A stretch of DNA of 64,000 nt from Leptothrix sp. (in: b-proteobacteria) (GCA_013822685.1 PNKV01000005.1:163569-227568), one strand, 5' to 3'. Numbered from the stretch's first letter, positions 48,048 to 60,741 are shown. Translations and numbers: made by a program. Notes: generated by a model not told the origin, from the letters alone.

Positions 48048-48711
48048 CGTTGTTGGTCAGCCGCTGGATCTGGCGGTCTTGCAGGCCCGAGAACAGCGCC
48101 AGGGCCGTGGCCGCGCCAATGAGCGCGAAGAACATGTCCGACTGCGTGTCCCACTGATCGCCCTGAGTGCCCAGGAACTCGTCGGCCCCTTGGCCCATGG
48201 CCAGCGCCGCGCCCCACTCGATGAACTCGTAGGTGGCGCTGATGGCCAGCACGATGCAGACCACGATGAACGCGAGCATCTTGCGTCCGTTCACGTGCTG
48301 CCCACGGATCAGGATTTCACGCGCCACCAGGGCAGGGACCAGGCCTTGGAAGAAGTGGCCGATCTTGTCGTAAGGGTTGCGGTGCAATCCCAGCCAGTCT
48401 TGAATTTGAAAGCCCAGCGGAACGCGCGCGTAGGTGTAGGCCCCGCCGAGTATGAGCACCAGCGCGTGCGCGAAGATGAAGACGTAAAGCAGCGTGGTCA
48501 GCGGAAAGCGCTTGTAGCTGGCCCACAATATGGGCAAGGCGATGAGCACGGGGGTGACTTCCAGCACCCAGGTGGCGAAGTCGTAGGGCCGAAGGCCCGA
48601 TAGCCCGAGCAGGGCGATCAGCAGGGCCGACGCAATCAGCAGTGGTTTGGTGCGTTGTGGTGTGGCTTGGTCAAACAAGTTGCTGCCTCCAGGTTCGTGC
48701 GGCAGCAACAT
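48037..48711 (-). CDS. DUF2238 (YjdF-like) membrane protein
   Basis: YTYARVPLGFQIQDWLGLHRNPYDKIGHFFQGLVPALVAREILIR...YEFIEWGAALAMGQGADEFLGTQGDQWDTQSDMFFALIGA. Confidence 0.93.
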   Translation of the reverse strand: MLLPHEPGGSNLFDQATPQRTKPLLIASALLIALLGLSGLRPYDFATWVLEVTPVLIALPILWASYKRFPLTTLLYVFIFAHALVLILGGAYTYARVPLGFQIQDWLGLHRNPYDKIGHFFQGLVPALVAREILIRGQHVNGRKMLAFIVVCIVLAISATYEFIEWGAALAMGQGADEFLGTQGDQWDTQSDMFFALIGAATALALFSGLQDRQIQRLTNNDAR

Positions 48712-48750
48712 TGTCGTTGATCGGCTAGTTCAGGCCAGCTGACCAATCCC

Positions 48751-49632
48751 TCAGGCAAGGGTGATTTCAGCTGGGGAGATCACGCACACCGATGAGTCAC
48801 CACCACTGGTTTCCAGCCAGACCACTTCCAGTTCGGGGAATGCGCGCTCGAAGTTTTCGCGCTCGTTGCCGATCTCAAGCACCAGGATCGCCTCGGGCGA
48901 GAGATACCGGCCGGGATGGGCCTTCAAGGTGGCCAGCAGGGCGCGGGTGAAGTCCATCCCGTCATCACCCGAGGCCAGGGCGAGCTCGGGCTCGGCCAGG
49001 TACTCGGCGGGCAAGGCGCGCATGGACTGCGCGTTCACATACGGCGGGTTGCACAGGATCAGATCGTAGGGGCCCCGCGCCTGGGCCAGGCCGTCGCTTT
49101 GTATCAAGGTGATGCGGTCGGCCAGGTCATGCTTGTCCACGTTGATGCGCGCCACGGCCAAGGCATCGGCGCTGATGTCCAGGCCATCCACCGTCACGTC
49201 GGGGTAGGCCAGGGCCGCGATCACGGCCAGGCTGCCATTGCCAGTGCACAGGTCGAGCACGCGCAGGGTTCGTTCGCTCAGCCAATGGTCGATGCTGCCA
49301 TCGGCGATCAGCTCGGCGATGAAAGACCGGGGCACGATGGTGCGTTCGTCCACGTAAAAAGGCACGCCTTGCAGCCAGGCTTCCTGGGTGAGGTAAGCCG
49401 CGGGCTTGCGGGTCTCGATGCGCTGGGTGATGAGGGCATCGACCTCAACTTGTTGAGCCGCTTCAACAGACTGGTCGGCCACGCCATCCAGGTCGTCCAA
49501 AGGCAGGCCCAGCTTCCACAGCACCAGCCAGGCGGCTTCGTCAAAGGCGTTGATGGTGCCGTGCCCAAACGAAACACCCGCCTGGGTGAGGCGGGCGCTG
49601 GCGGTTTCGATCAGCTCAATGACAGTGCTCAC
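48751..49632 (-). CDS. prmB: 50S ribosomal protein L3 N(5)-glutamine methyltransferase
   Basis: [32 protein letters not shown]...[16 protein letters not shown] (NPPY). Confidence 0.94.
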   Translation of the reverse strand: MSTVIELIETASARLTQAGVSFGHGTINAFDEAAWLVLWKLGLPLDDLDGVADQSVEAAQQVEVDALITQRIETRKPAAYLTQEAWLQGVPFYVDERTIVPRSFIAELIADGSIDHWLSERTLRVLDLCTGNGSLAVIAALAYPDVTVDGLDISADALAVARINVDKHDLADRITLIQSDGLAQARGPYDLILCNPPYVNAQSMRALPAEYLAEPELALASGDDGMDFTRALLATLKAHPGRYLSPEAILVLEIGNERENFERAFPELEVVWLETSGGDSSVCVISPAEITLA

Positions 49633-50783
49633 GACAGCAGTCTTTCCAGGGTTTGGCGGTAGATGTTTTTCAAGGGTTCGATGTCGGCCACGGCCACGTG
49701 CTCGTCAATCTTGTGGATGCTGGCGTTGACGGGGCCGAACTCGACCACTTGCGGGCAGATCTGCGCAATGAAACGGCCATCGGAAGTACCACCCGTGGTG
49801 GACAGCTCCGTGCTCAGGCCGGTCACGTCTTTGATGGCGCCAGCGATGGCTTCGATCAGGCTGCCGGGACGCGTCAGGAATGGGCGGCCGCCCAAAGTCC
49901 AGTCGATTTCGAAGTTCAAGCCGTGCTTGGCCAACACGGCTTGCAGGCGTTCCTTCAAGCCATCGGGCGTGGATTCGGTGGAGAAGCGGAAGTTGAAGTC
50001 GACCACCAACTCGCCCGGGATGACGTTGTTGGCGCCCGTGCCCGCGTGGATGTTGGACATCTGCCAGCTGGTGGGCGGGAAGTGGTCGTTGCCCGGGTCC
50101 CAGGTGATGCCGGCCAGTTCGGCCAAGGCGGGGGCGGCCAGGTGGATGGGGTTCTGTGCCAGGTGTGGATACGCGATGTGGCCTTGCACGCCCTTGACGC
50201 GGAGCTTGCCCGACAAGGAGCCGCGCCGGCCGTTCTTGATCATGTCGCCCACGGACTTGACCGAGGTGGGTTCGCCCACGATGCAGCAGTCCAGGCGCTC
50301 ACCGCGTTGCGTCAGCCATTCGCAGACCTTGACGGTGCCATCGACCGAGGGGCCTTCTTCATCGCTGGTCAGCAAGAACGCGATGCTGCCCTGGTGTTGC
50401 GCATGGCTGGCGACAAATTCTTCCGTGGCCACCAGCATGGCGGCCAGCGAGGTTTTCATGTCGGCGGCGCCTCGGCCATAGAGCATGCCATCGCGGTGGG
50501 TAGGCACAAAGGGAGGGCTGGTCCATTGGTCCAGCGGGCCGGTGGGGACGACGTCGGTGTGTCCGGCGAACACCAGGGTGGGCGCGCCGTTGGCATGCCC
50601 TTGGCCGCGCTTGATGGCCCACAGGTTGGTGACCGGCGCATCGGTCGGGCCAAAGGTCAGAGTGTGGCATTCAAAGCCCAGGGCTTGCAGGCGTTCAATG
50701 AACACTTCCTGGCAAGCGCCATCGTGAGGGGTGACGGAGGAGCGGGCAATCAGCGCCTCGGTCAGGCGCAAGGTGGCGGTCAT
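49629..50783 (-). CDS. dapE: Succinyl-diaminopimelate desuccinylase
   Basis: [77 protein letters not shown]. Confidence 0.96.
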   Translation of the reverse strand: MTATLRLTEALIARSSVTPHDGACQEVFIERLQALGFECHTLTFGPTDAPVTNLWAIKRGQGHANGAPTLVFAGHTDVVPTGPLDQWTSPPFVPTHRDGMLYGRGAADMKTSLAAMLVATEEFVASHAQHQGSIAFLLTSDEEGPSVDGTVKVCEWLTQRGERLDCCIVGEPTSVKSVGDMIKNGRRGSLSGKLRVKGVQGHIAYPHLAQNPIHLAAPALAELAGITWDPGNDHFPPTSWQMSNIHAGTGANNVIPGELVVDFNFRFSTESTPDGLKERLQAVLAKHGLNFEIDWTLGGRPFLTRPGSLIEAIAGAIKDVTGLSTELSTTGGTSDGRFIAQICPQVVEFGPVNASIHKIDEHVAVADIEPLKNIYRQTLERLLS

Positions 50784-50805
50784 GGCAAGGCCTGGGTAAA
50801 AAAGC

Positions 50806-51993
50806 TTAGAAGCGGGTGGTTCCGAAACCACTGTGGCGGTCGTCGTTGTTCACGTCCAGCGTGATCTCTGTGAACGATGGACCTTCCTCGGTCTCTTCGG
50901 CCTTGGCGGTCAGTTTGGACGAGGCACCCTGGTCATTCTGCAGGCGCCACATCAAGTTGGTGGGCGAATCCGCATTGGCCAAGCCTTCTTCACGCGTGAT
51001 CAGGCCTTCGCCAATCAGGCGGGCAATGTCGTGTTCAAAGGCCTGCGAGCCTTCGGCCATGGATTTCTCCATGGCTTCCTTGACACCGGTGAAATCACCG
51101 CGCTCGATCAGCTCGGACACCAGCTTGGTGTTGAGCAAAACCTCGACCGCCGGGATGCGGCCGCCTGCCGTGGCGCGCAACAAGCGTTGCGACACGATGG
51201 CCTTCAGGCCCGAGGCCAGGTCGCTGAGCAAAGCCGGGCGTGACTCGGGCGTGTAGAAAGACAGGATGCGGCCCAGCGCGTGATAACTGTTGTTGCCGTG
51301 CAAGGTGGACAGCACCAAGTGGCCGGACAGCGCATACGAAATGGCCGCCGTCATGGTTTCGCGATCGCGGATTTCGCCGATCAGGATGCAATCAGGGGCT
51401 TGGCGCAGGGCATTGCGCAGGCCGACTTGCAGCGAAGCCGTGTCACGGCCCACTTCGCGCTGGTTGACCACCGACTTCTTGTTTGAGAACAAGAATTCCA
51501 TCGGGTCTTCGATGGTCAGGATGTGCCCGGTCATGCGCTGGTTGCGCAACTCCAGCATCGACGCCAGCGTGGTGCTCTTGCCCGAGCCGGTGGCGCCGGC
51601 CAGGATGATCAGGCCGCGCTTCTCCATCACCAGCGACGACAGAATTTCGGGCAGGTTCAGGGTTTCAAGCGGCGGGATCTCTGAAGGGATGTGCCGGAAC
51701 ACCGCCGCAATCGAGCCACGTTGCTTGAAGGCGCTGAGCCGGAAGATGGCCACGCCAGGAATCGTCAAACCCACGTTCAACTCGCCCGTGTCGTCCAGCT
51801 CTTCCATCTGCGTGGGCGAGAGCATCTCGGCCAGCAACTGCCGCGGCTGCGAAGGCTTGAGCGGCTGATCCGTCAGTTGCAGGATCTGCCCGTGGAGCTT
51901 GATGAGGATGGGCGTGGCGGCCGAGAGGAAGACGTCCGAGGCCTTCTTTTCAGCCATCAAACGCAGGACTCGTTCCAGGTTGCCTTCACTCAT
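50806..51993 (-). CDS. pilU: Type IV pilus retraction ATPase PilU/PilT family
   Basis: Walker [62 protein letters not shown]. Confidence 0.92.
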   Translation of the reverse strand: MSEGNLERVLRLMAEKKASDVFLSAATPILIKLHGQILQLTDQPLKPSQPRQLLAEMLSPTQMEELDDTGELNVGLTIPGVAIFRLSAFKQRGSIAAVFRHIPSEIPPLETLNLPEILSSLVMEKRGLIILAGATGSGKSTTLASMLELRNQRMTGHILTIEDPMEFLFSNKKSVVNQREVGRDTASLQVGLRNALRQAPDCILIGEIRDRETMTAAISYALSGHLVLSTLHGNNSYHALGRILSFYTPESRPALLSDLASGLKAIVSQRLLRATAGGRIPAVEVLLNTKLVSELIERGDFTGVKEAMEKSMAEGSQAFEHDIARLIGEGLITREEGLANADSPTNLMWRLQNDQGASSKLTAKAEETEEGPSFTEITLDVNNDDRHSGFGTTRF

Positions 51994-52021
51994 CAAGTGT
52001 CTCCTTGGGGATTGTTATCGG

Positions 52022-52846
<825 letters not shown>

Positions 52847-52871
52847 GCTTGAAACAATCAAAAAGTAGAAA

Positions 52872-54095
52872 TCAGAAAGACTGAATGAAGGCGCGGATGC
52901 GGTGCGCGGCTTCAAGGCATTCGTCCACGCCGGCCACCAGGGCCATGCGGATGCGGCCGGCGCCGGGGTTGAGGCCATTCGATTCGCGCGCCAGGTAACT
53001 GCCTGGCAGAACGGCCACATTGTATTGAGCCAGCAGTTCTTTCGCGAACCACTCGTCGCTGCCGCCACCGATGTGTGCCGGGATGCCGGCCCACAGGTAG
53101 AAGCTGGCATCGGGCAGGGCCACGTCCATCACTTCGGCCAGGATGGGGGTGACTTGCTCGAACTTCTGTCGGTACAAGGCGCGGTTTTCCACCACGTGGG
53201 CTTCGTCGTCCCAGGCGGCGGCGCTGGCACGTTGCACGGAAGGGCTCATGGCGCTGCCATGATAGGTGCGGTAGAGCAAAAAGGCCTTGATCAGCCCCGC
53301 ATCGCCCGCCACGAAGCCCGAGCGCAGGCCGGGCACGTTGGAGCGCTTGGATAAGCTGGTCAGCGCGATCAGGTTCTTGAAATCGCCGCGGCCCAGTTTG
53401 GCGGCGGCTTCCAGCCCACCCAGCGGTGCGGCGCCTGGCCCTTCGCGGAAGTAGATCTCTGAATAGCACTCGTCTGAAGCGATGACAAAGCCGAACCGGT
53501 CGCTCAGTTCAAACAGCTTGGCCCATTCGTCCAGCGGCATGACCGCGCCCGTGGGGTTACCCGGCGAGCAGACATACAGCAGCTGGGTGGTCGCCCAAGT
53601 TGATTCGGGGATGCTGGACCAGTCGGCCGCGAAATTGCGCGCTGGATCCGAGTTGGCGAAGACGACGCGGGCGCCGGCCAGCAGCGCCGCACCTTCGTAG
53701 ATTTGGTAGAAAGGATTGGGGCAGACCACCGTGGGGCCACCTTCATCTGCATGTCGACCAGGATCGATCACGGTTTGGGCCAGGGCAAACAGCGCCTCGC
53801 GCGAGCCATTGACGGGCAGGATTTGCGTGGCCGGATCGATCGAAAGCCCATACCGAAGTTGCATCCAGCGGGCGCAGGATTCGCGCAGCACCGGCTCGCC
53901 CGCCGTGGCCGGGTAGCTGGCCAAGCCGTCCAACGCGTCGGTCAAGGCTTGCTTGATGAAGGCCGGCGTGGGGTGTTTGGGCTCACCAATGCCCAGGCTG
54001 ATGGCGCGCAAGGCCGGATTGGGCTGCACGCCCGAAGTGAGTTGTCGCAGCCGCTCGAAGGGGTAGGGCTGCAGTTTGGACAGCAAAGGGTTCAT
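52872..54095 (-). CDS. dapC: Succinyldiaminopimelate transaminase
   Basis: [20 protein letters not shown]...[22 protein letters not shown] Lys motif [15 protein letters not shown]. Confidence 0.95.
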   Translation of the reverse strand: MNPLLSKLQPYPFERLRQLTSGVQPNPALRAISLGIGEPKHPTPAFIKQALTDALDGLASYPATAGEPVLRESCARWMQLRYGLSIDPATQILPVNGSREALFALAQTVIDPGRHADEGGPTVVCPNPFYQIYEGAALLAGARVVFANSDPARNFAADWSSIPESTWATTQLLYVCSPGNPTGAVMPLDEWAKLFELSDRFGFVIASDECYSEIYFREGPGAAPLGGLEAAAKLGRGDFKNLIALTSLSKRSNVPGLRSGFVAGDAGLIKAFLLYRTYHGSAMSPSVQRASAAAWDDEAHVVENRALYRQKFEQVTPILAEVMDVALPDASFYLWAGIPAHIGGGSDEWFAKELLAQYNVAVLPGSYLARESNGLNPGAGRIRMALVAGVDECLEAAHRIRAFIQSF

Positions 54096-54152
54096 GCGGG
54101 GGATTATCCCAGCCCCTGGGCTGCCGGTGGCGCGGGTTAGCGCGGAAAGGGG

Positions 54153-55319
54153 TCAACGTTTGGAGGATGGTGCCATGACGACGCGGTCTCGGCCGGTTTT
54201 CTTGGCTTCGTACAGGGCTTGATCAGCGCGCTCAATGGTTTGGCTCAAGGCCGTGATGCTGTCGTGAACGGCCACACCCGCCGAAAAAGTGATGCGCAGC
54301 GTTGGCACGGTGGCCGACAGTGTGCAGCTGGCCATGGCGGCACGCAGCCGCTCAAGGGCAACCTGAGTTTTTTCCTGGCTGGTGTTGGGCATCAGGATCA
54401 GGAACTCTTCGCCACCCCAGCGGGCGATGGTGTCGGTGTCGCGCAGCACGGCCAATGAGGCTTTGGCGAACGAGCTCAAACTGTCATCGCCCACCCGGTG
54501 CCCGTGGCGGTCATTGACCTGCTTGAAGTGGTCCAGGTCGATCACGACCACGGTGAAACGTTCGCCATAGCGGTCAAAGCGCATCACGGCGCTTTCAAGC
54601 TTTTCCTGCATGTGGCGGCGGTTGTGCAGGCCGGTCAGCGAATCGTGGGTGGCCAATTGCTGAACCTGCTCCAAGGCGGCTTTGAGTTCGGTGCGTTGCT
54701 TGAAGAGCCGATTGCGCCAGCTTGAAATCTTGTACGCCGTGAAAATCAAGGGCGGCATGGTGCCCAGCAAGAGCTCGAAGCGAATCAACTCGAGCTTGGG
54801 TGGGTAGTAGTGGGGGTCGACATGCGACAGAACGCCCATGCAGGCGCCCAGCATCAACATGGCGGCCAAACCCACCACCACGGATTGCTTCGGGGTGTGG
54901 GTGTACATGCCAAACACCATGACCAGGGCAATCAGCACCATGACCAGGCCCCGGTCGAACGGGCCCAATGCGGTGTAGGCAAAACCGATGGCCAGCAGCG
55001 CGAAAATGTTCTGCGGAATCATCAACGCGGGATCTTTGAGCTGGCGGGTTTTACCGCTGCGCACCAGCCCGAAAAACACGGCATAGGCTGGAAAGGCCGT
55101 GGCCATCAACAAACCCGGCGCGAAGGCTTTGATCAGACCGATCTCCGCCACATAAGAGGCCGCCCAGCAGCAAATCACATACATCAAGGCGCACAGCAAG
55201 ATGGCCACCGTGCGCGAGCGCGTGACGCGGTCAGGCCCAAAGATGAAGGCCACCAGCCGGCTGACGCCATCGAGCAGCGGGTCGTCTTCTTGAAGGTGGG
55301 CTGAGCGTGGTTCGCTCAT
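54153..55319 (-). CDS. GGDEF diguanylate cyclase with N-terminal multi-TM sensor
   Basis: ARWGGEEFLILMPNTS; DLDHFKQVNDRHGHRVGDDSL; several N-terminal TM helices. Confidence 0.93.
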   Translation of the reverse strand: MSEPRSAHLQEDDPLLDGVSRLVAFIFGPDRVTRSRTVAILLCALMYVICCWAASYVAEIGLIKAFAPGLLMATAFPAYAVFFGLVRSGKTRQLKDPALMIPQNIFALLAIGFAYTALGPFDRGLVMVLIALVMVFGMYTHTPKQSVVVGLAAMLMLGACMGVLSHVDPHYYPPKLELIRFELLLGTMPPLIFTAYKISSWRNRLFKQRTELKAALEQVQQLATHDSLTGLHNRRHMQEKLESAVMRFDRYGERFTVVVIDLDHFKQVNDRHGHRVGDDSLSSFAKASLAVLRDTDTIARWGGEEFLILMPNTSQEKTQVALERLRAAMASCTLSATVPTLRITFSAGVAVHDSITALSQTIERADQALYEAKKTGRDRVVMAPSSKR

Positions 55320-56470
55320 GCCAAAGTCTCGACGGTGGGTTTGGCGCGGGCGGGGGGTGATGAGGCCAGCACACAGCGGTTGCGGCCTTGCCGTTTGGCC
55401 TCGTAGACCGCCTGGTCGGCCCGGTCCACCAGTTGTTCCAGGCTTTCACCGGGCTGGGCTTGGGCGATGCCGACCGAGAAGGTCAACTGCATCAGGGCAT
55501 GGTCCTTGAAGACGAGGGTCTCGACTGTTTGGCGCAGACGCTCCAGCGCGGTCAGGGCTTCGTTTTGGGTCAGCTGGGGCAGCATGAGCAGGAACTCTTC
55601 ACCACCCCAGCGCGCCAGCTTGTCGACCTGCCGCAGTTGCGGTGTGGTGCATTGGGCAAAGCCCCTGAGCGCCGTGTCGCCGGCGTGGTGGCCGAACCGG
55701 TCGTTGATGTCCTTGAAATGGTCCAAATCGATCAGGGCCACGCACATGGGCGCGCCAGTGCGCTCCATCAGTTTCAACTCGGCCTCGGCCATGTCGGTCA
55801 CCACACGGCGGTTCAGCAGGCCGGTGAGCATGTCGGTGGTGGCCATTTGCTCGACGGTGCGCACCGCGTCGCCCAGCTCCTGGGTTTGCCGCCCCAGCTT
55901 CACGCCGATGTCGGAGATCCATTTGCCCACCAGCGACAACATGAGAAGGGTGGACCCGCCCACGGCCAGGATGGCCCAGCTTTTGGTGATGGGGTAGCGA
56001 GCCGGGTCGTACACGGTCAAGATGATGGTGGCCAGGGCCAGCATGCCGACCGTCAAGGCGCCCAGCAAGAGCACACGCGCGGGCTTGAGCCGGAACATGG
56101 CCGCCACGATGGTCTGGCCGATGATGATGAGAACGTTGCTGCGGTGGTCGCCCAATTGCATGAAGGCGATCACGCAGATGGCGTTGCTGGCCAAGGCGTG
56201 CGGGAAGGCCATCACGGGGTCTTTGAGCCGCAGGCTCCAGCCCGAACGCACCAGGCTGAAAACTGCCACGAAGGTGATGGCGCCGCACAGGATCAGCCTG
56301 TTGGCCATGCGTTGGTCCAGCAGCCCAAGGTGGACCGAATGCAGCAAGATGCCAATCGTGACGGCATATAGCTGCAGGGTGGCCAGCACCAGCACCACAT
56401 AGCGCCGCGTGGGCTGTTGCCCAAGCGCCCAGTCAAGCCATGGTGTCTGCCAAGAAGGTGGTTTCATCAA
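55316..56470 (-). CDS. GGDEF diguanylate cyclase with N-terminal multi-TM sensor
   Basis: ARWGGEEFLLMLPQLT; DLDHFKDINDRFGHHAGDTAL; 4-bp overlap with the downstream GGDEF gene. Confidence 0.93.
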   Translation of the reverse strand: MMKPPSWQTPWLDWALGQQPTRRYVVLVLATLQLYAVTIGILLHSVHLGLLDQRMANRLILCGAITFVAVFSLVRSGWSLRLKDPVMAFPHALASNAICVIAFMQLGDHRSNVLIIIGQTIVAAMFRLKPARVLLLGALTVGMLALATIILTVYDPARYPITKSWAILAVGGSTLLMLSLVGKWISDIGVKLGRQTQELGDAVRTVEQMATTDMLTGLLNRRVVTDMAEAELKLMERTGAPMCVALIDLDHFKDINDRFGHHAGDTALRGFAQCTTPQLRQVDKLARWGGEEFLLMLPQLTQNEALTALERLRQTVETLVFKDHALMQLTFSVGIAQAQPGESLEQLVDRADQAVYEAKRQGRNRCVLASSPPARAKPTVETLA

Positions 56471-56566
56471 GTGGAGGGGTTGCCCCTGGGCTATCGGCAG
56501 ATGACAGCCATTCTTGACATTGTGTTACACCGACGGCCCCGCAATCGGGCCATCAGCGTGACTAAA

Positions 56567-57073
56567 TCAACCCAGCATGCCGGATTCAGCCGAGTGCTGG
56601 GGAAGTTCCACCTTGGGCAAAGGCTTCCAGCCTTTTTGGCGGTGCTCGACCACCACATTGGTGTAGATGCCGCCGCGCACGTACCACTTGGCGGTGATGC
56701 GCAGGTAACGCGGCTGGATGGCCTTGACGAAGTCGTCCAGGATGGCGTTGGTGACTTTTTCGTGGAAGGCGCCGTCATTGCGGTAGCTCCACATGTACAT
56801 CTTCAGGCTTTTCAGCTCGATGCACAGCTTGTCGGCGATGCACTCGATGGTGAAGTGGGCGAAATCAGGCTGGCCGGTCAGCGGGCAAAAGCAGGTGAAT
56901 TCCGGGATCTGGAACTGGATGACGTAGTCGCGCTGGGGGGCCGGATTGGGGAAGACGTCCAGCTTGCGCGTGGCGGCCGAAGGCGGGGTGGCGGGCTTGG
57001 CGCGTTCACCCACGGTGATGGTGTCGGCGGTGGCGCTCTTGGCGGCGCGGACGGAAGGGGCTTTCTTGGCCAT
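56567..57073 (-). CDS. queF: NADPH-dependent 7-cyano-7-deazaguanine reductase
   Basis: VIQFQIPEFTCFCPLTGQPDFAHFTIECIADKLCIELKSLKMYMWSYRNDGAFHEKVTN. Confidence 0.96.
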   Translation of the reverse strand: MAKKAPSVRAAKSATADTITVGERAKPATPPSAATRKLDVFPNPAPQRDYVIQFQIPEFTCFCPLTGQPDFAHFTIECIADKLCIELKSLKMYMWSYRNDGAFHEKVTNAILDDFVKAIQPRYLRITAKWYVRGGIYTNVVVEHRQKGWKPLPKVELPQHSAESGMLG

Positions 57074-57194
57074 GGTGAGCTGCGGTAGGAGGAGAAATCA
57101 GGGGAAGCGCCGATGCTATCATCCCAGACCCGAATGAATGCGCTGTTTTGCGTGTTTTTTCTTATAAATCAATGACTTAGTCGACTCAACACGC

Positions 57195-60100
57195 ATGCGC
57201 CTGAATTCGATCAAGCTGTCTGGCTTCAAGTCGTTCGCCGAGCCGACCACCTTCCAGTTGCCCGGGCAACTGGTGGGCGTGGTGGGACCCAATGGTTGCG
57301 GCAAGTCCAACATCATGGACGCGGTGCGCTGGGTGCTTGGCGAATCGAAAGCATCCGAGTTGCGTGGCGAGTCCATGCAGGACGTGATTTTCAATGGCTC
57401 GGGCAACCGCAAGCCGGCCAGCCGCTCCAGTGTCGAGCTGGTGTTCAGCAACGAAGACGCGCGCGCTGGCGGGCAGTGGAACCAGTTCACCGAGATCGCC
57501 GTCAAGCGCGTGCTGACCCGCGACGGCACCTCCAGCTACTTCATCAACAACCAGCCGGTGCGCCGCCGCGACGTGCAAGACGTGTTTTTGGGCACGGGTC
57601 TGGGGCCGCGCGCCTACGCCATCATTGGCCAGGGCACCATCAGCCGGATCATCGAATCCAAGCCCGAAGAGCTGCGCCTGTTTCTGGAAGAGGCCGCAGG
57701 CGTGTCCAAGTACAAGGAACGCCGCCGCGAGACCGAGCACCGCCTGAAGGACACGCGCGAGAACCTGACCCGCGTGGACGACATCCTGCGCGAGTTGAAC
57801 AACAACCTTGAAAAGCTGGAGCGCCAGGCCGAGGTCGCGAGCCGCTACAACGGTTTGCAAGAGCAGGGCACCTTGAAGCTGCACCAGCTTTGGTTCCTCA
57901 AGCACCGCGATGCATCGACGGAAGAGTCACGCATCAAGCAAGACATCCTGGGCGCCACCAATGCACTTGAAGGCCGCATGGCTGAGCTGCGCCAGGTGGA
58001 AGCCGAGCTGGAACACGTGCGCCAAGCGCACTACGAATCGAGCGACGAGCTGCACGCGGCGCAAGGCGCTTTGGCCGAGGCCAACCTCGAAGTCAGCCGG
58101 CTGGAAGAGCGCATCCGCTACGTGGTCGAAGGCCGCCAGAAGGTCGAGCAACGTCTATCCGAATTGAAGGGCCAAAACGACCAGTGGGCCGACCGCAAGG
58201 TGTCCGCCGAGGAAGAGCTGGAAACCCTGGCCGAGCGCATGGCCACCGCCGAAGAGCAAGCCGAGATCCTGGCCGCTCAGGCTGAAGAGCTGACGGCCAA
58301 TGTGCCGACCTTTGAAGACACCGTGCGCGCTGCTTCGCAAAAGGCGAATGAGCAACGTGGCGTGGCCGGGCAGGTGCAGCAGCAGATCCAGTTGCTGGCC
58401 GCCGAATCGCGCAACATCGACGATCAAGCGCGCCAACTGAACCTGCGGCGTGAGCGCCTGGTTGCTGAAAAGCAGACCCTGGCCGCGCCCGATGAGTTGC
58501 GCCTGACCGAGCTGACCCGCCAGCTGGAAGCCGGCCAGGAAGACTTGGCCGTGGCCGAGGCCCAACTGGGCGAGCTGACCGATTCGGTGCCCGCCTTGGA
58601 CGAGGCCCGCAAAGAACGCCAGAGCGATGCCAATGCCCAGGCCAGCAAGCAGTCCGAGCTGACCGCTCGCCTGGAGGCCCTGCGTGCCCTGCAGGAAAAA
58701 GTGCAGACCGAAGGCAAGCTCAAGCCCTGGTTGGCCAAGCATGGCCTGGAAGGCTTGCCTGGCTTGTGGACCAAGATCCACATCGAGAACGGCTGGGAAA
58801 ACGCGCTGGAATCCTCGCTGCGCGAGCGCTTGTCGGCCCTGGAAGTAGGCCGGGTTGAAACCGTCCGTGCTTTTGAAAACGACGCGCCGCCCGCCAAGTT
58901 GGCTTTCTACAGCCCACCGTCGGGCCAGATTGCCAACACCCACCAGACGCTGCCTCGCCTGTCTGACTTGCTGCGCTTGACCGACCAGGGTTTGAAAGCC
59001 TTGCTCAACGATTGGCTGGAAGGTGTTTACACCGCGGGCAGCCTGGAAGAAGCGCTGGCCAACCGCGGCAAGCTGACGCATGGCGAGGTCATCATGACCC
59101 AAGCCGGCCACACCGTCAGCCAGTTCGCGGTCAGCTTTTACGCACCTGATTCCGAGCAGGCCGGCATGCTGGCCCGCGCCCAGGAAATCGAAAGCCTGGA
59201 AAAGCAAGTGCGTGCCCAGGCCATCATGGCCGACGACGCGCGCGCAGCCCTGATCCGCGCTGAGGCGGCTTACACCGAGGCATCGCAGCGCCTGGTCACC
59301 GCGCGCCGCGACACCAGCGAGCTGCAACAACGCACGCACCAGGTGCAAGTTGAAGTGCTGCGCCTGACGCAGCAAGCCCAGCAAAGCAATGCTCGGCGCG
59401 AGCAGATTGTCAGCGAAGTGGGTGAGATCGATGGCCAGCTGGAAGAGCTGAACGAGCGCCGCGCCACCGGCGAGGCCCGTTTTGAAGAGCTGGACATGTC
59501 GCTGGCCGACGCGCAAGAGCGCCATGCCGAACTGGAAGAGGCCGTGATCGAGTCCGAGCGCAAGCTCAACCAGGCTCGTGAACAATCGCGCGCACTTGAG
59601 CGCCAGGCCCAAGAGGCGCAGTTCAGCGCCCGCAGCATGTCGGCACGCCGCGGCGAATTGCAGCGCGGCATCGAGACTGCGGTGCAGCAGATCCAGGCCA
59701 ACGAGGCCAGCGCCGTGACCCTGCACGAAGAGCACGCACGTTTGTCTGAGACGGCCGCCGGCACGGGGCTGGACGAAGCCCTGGCCGTGAAGCTGGAAAA
59801 AGAGAGCGCCCTGGGCCAGACCCGCAGCCGCTATGACGACCTGTCGGCCCAATTGCGCCGCGCCGACGAACAGCGCCTGGAGTTCGAGCGCAGCCTGCAG
59901 CCCTTGCGTGATCAGATCACCAAGCTGCAGCTCGAAGAGCAAGCCGCCTCATTGGGTGGTGCTCAGTACATGGAGCAGCTCACCGCCGCTGCCGTCGATC
60001 TGGAAGCCTTGGCCCGGAACATCGAAGAAAACGGCGTCAAGCTGCACGGACTGCAAAGCGAGATCGACCGCATCCAGCGCGAGATCAATGCCCTGGGCGC

Positions 60101-60710
60101 CGTCAACCTGGCGGCCCTGGACGAGCTGACCGCGGCCCGCGAACGCAAGGGTTTCCTCGATTCGCAGATGGCCGACCTGCTCGATGCCATCAACACCCTC
60201 GAAGACGCGATCCACAAGATCGACATTGAAACCCGCGACCTGCTGGCCGGCACCTTCAACACCGTCAACGAACACTTTGGCCGCATGTTCCCCGAGCTGT
60301 TTGGCGGCGGCACGGCCAAGCTGGTCATGACCGGTGATGAAATCCTTGACGCGGGCGTGCAGGTCATGGCCCACCCGCCCGGCAAGAAAAACAGCACCAT
60401 CCATCTTTTGTCGGGTGGCGAGAAAGCACTCACGGCGATCGCCCTGGTGTTCGCCATCTTCCAGCTCAATCCCGCGCCTTTCTGCCTGCTCGACGAAGTC
60501 GATGCGCCGCTGGACGACGCCAACACCGAGCGCTACGCCAAGCTGGTCAAACAGATGTCCAGCGGCACGCAGTTCCTGTTCATCTCGCACAACAAGATCG
60601 CCATGGAAATGGCCGAGCAGTTGATCGGGGTGACCATGCAGGAGCAGGGCGTGTCCCGCATCGTGGCCGTCGACATGGAGGCCGCGTTCTCGATGGCCCA
60701 GGCCGCATGA
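57195..60710 (+). CDS. smc: Chromosome segregation protein SMC
   Basis: MRLNSIKLSGFKSFAEPTTF...GVVGPNGCGKSNIMDAVRWVLGE; long coiled coils; LSGGEKALTAIALVFAIFQLNPAPFCLLDEVDAPLDDANTERY. Confidence 0.98.
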   Translation: MRLNSIKLSGFKSFAEPTTFQLPGQLVGVVGPNGCGKSNIMDAVRWVLGESKASELRGESMQDVIFNGSGNRKPASRSSVELVFSNEDARAGGQWNQFTEIAVKRVLTRDGTSSYFINNQPVRRRDVQDVFLGTGLGPRAYAIIGQGTISRIIESKPEELRLFLEEAAGVSKYKERRRETEHRLKDTRENLTRVDDILRELNNNLEKLERQAEVASRYNGLQEQGTLKLHQLWFLKHRDASTEESRIKQDILGATNALEGRMAELRQVEAELEHVRQAHYESSDELHAAQGALAEANLEVSRLEERIRYVVEGRQKVEQRLSELKGQNDQWADRKVSAEEELETLAERMATAEEQAEILAAQAEELTANVPTFEDTVRAASQKANEQRGVAGQVQQQIQLLAAESRNIDDQARQLNLRRERLVAEKQTLAAPDELRLTELTRQLEAGQEDLAVAEAQLGELTDSVPALDEARKERQSDANAQASKQSELTARLEALRALQEKVQTEGKLKPWLAKHGLEGLPGLWTKIHIENGWENALESSLRERLSALEVGRVETVRAFENDAPPAKLAFYSPPSGQIANTHQTLPRLSDLLRLTDQGLKALLNDWLEGVYTAGSLEEALANRGKLTHGEVIMTQAGHTVSQFAVSFYAPDSEQAGMLARAQEIESLEKQVRAQAIMADDARAALIRAEAAYTEASQRLVTARRDTSELQQRTHQVQVEVLRLTQQAQQSNARREQIVSEVGEIDGQLEELNERRATGEARFEELDMSLADAQERHAELEEAVIESERKLNQAREQSRALERQAQEAQFSARSMSARRGELQRGIETAVQQIQANEASAVTLHEEHARLSETAAGTGLDEALAVKLEKESALGQTRSRYDDLSAQLRRADEQRLEFERSLQPLRDQITKLQLEEQAASLGGAQYMEQLTAAAVDLEALARNIEENGVKLHGLQSEIDRIQREINALGAVNLAALDELTAARERKGFLDSQMADLLDAINTLEDAIHKIDIETRDLLAGTFNTVNEHFGRMFPELFGGGTAKLVMTGDEILDAGVQVMAHPPGKKNSTIHLLSGGEKALTAIALVFAIFQLNPAPFCLLDEVDAPLDDANTERYAKLVKQMSSGTQFLFISHNKIAMEMAEQLIGVTMQEQGVSRIVAVDMEAAFSMAQAA

Positions 60711-60741
60711 GCGAAGCGACGCAGAACCCAATACATTCCCC

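Noticed and set aside
58155-59942. 595-aa ORF on the - strand opposite smc
   Set aside because: Antisense to the SMC coiled-coil region; Leu/Gln/Gly-rich shadow frame.
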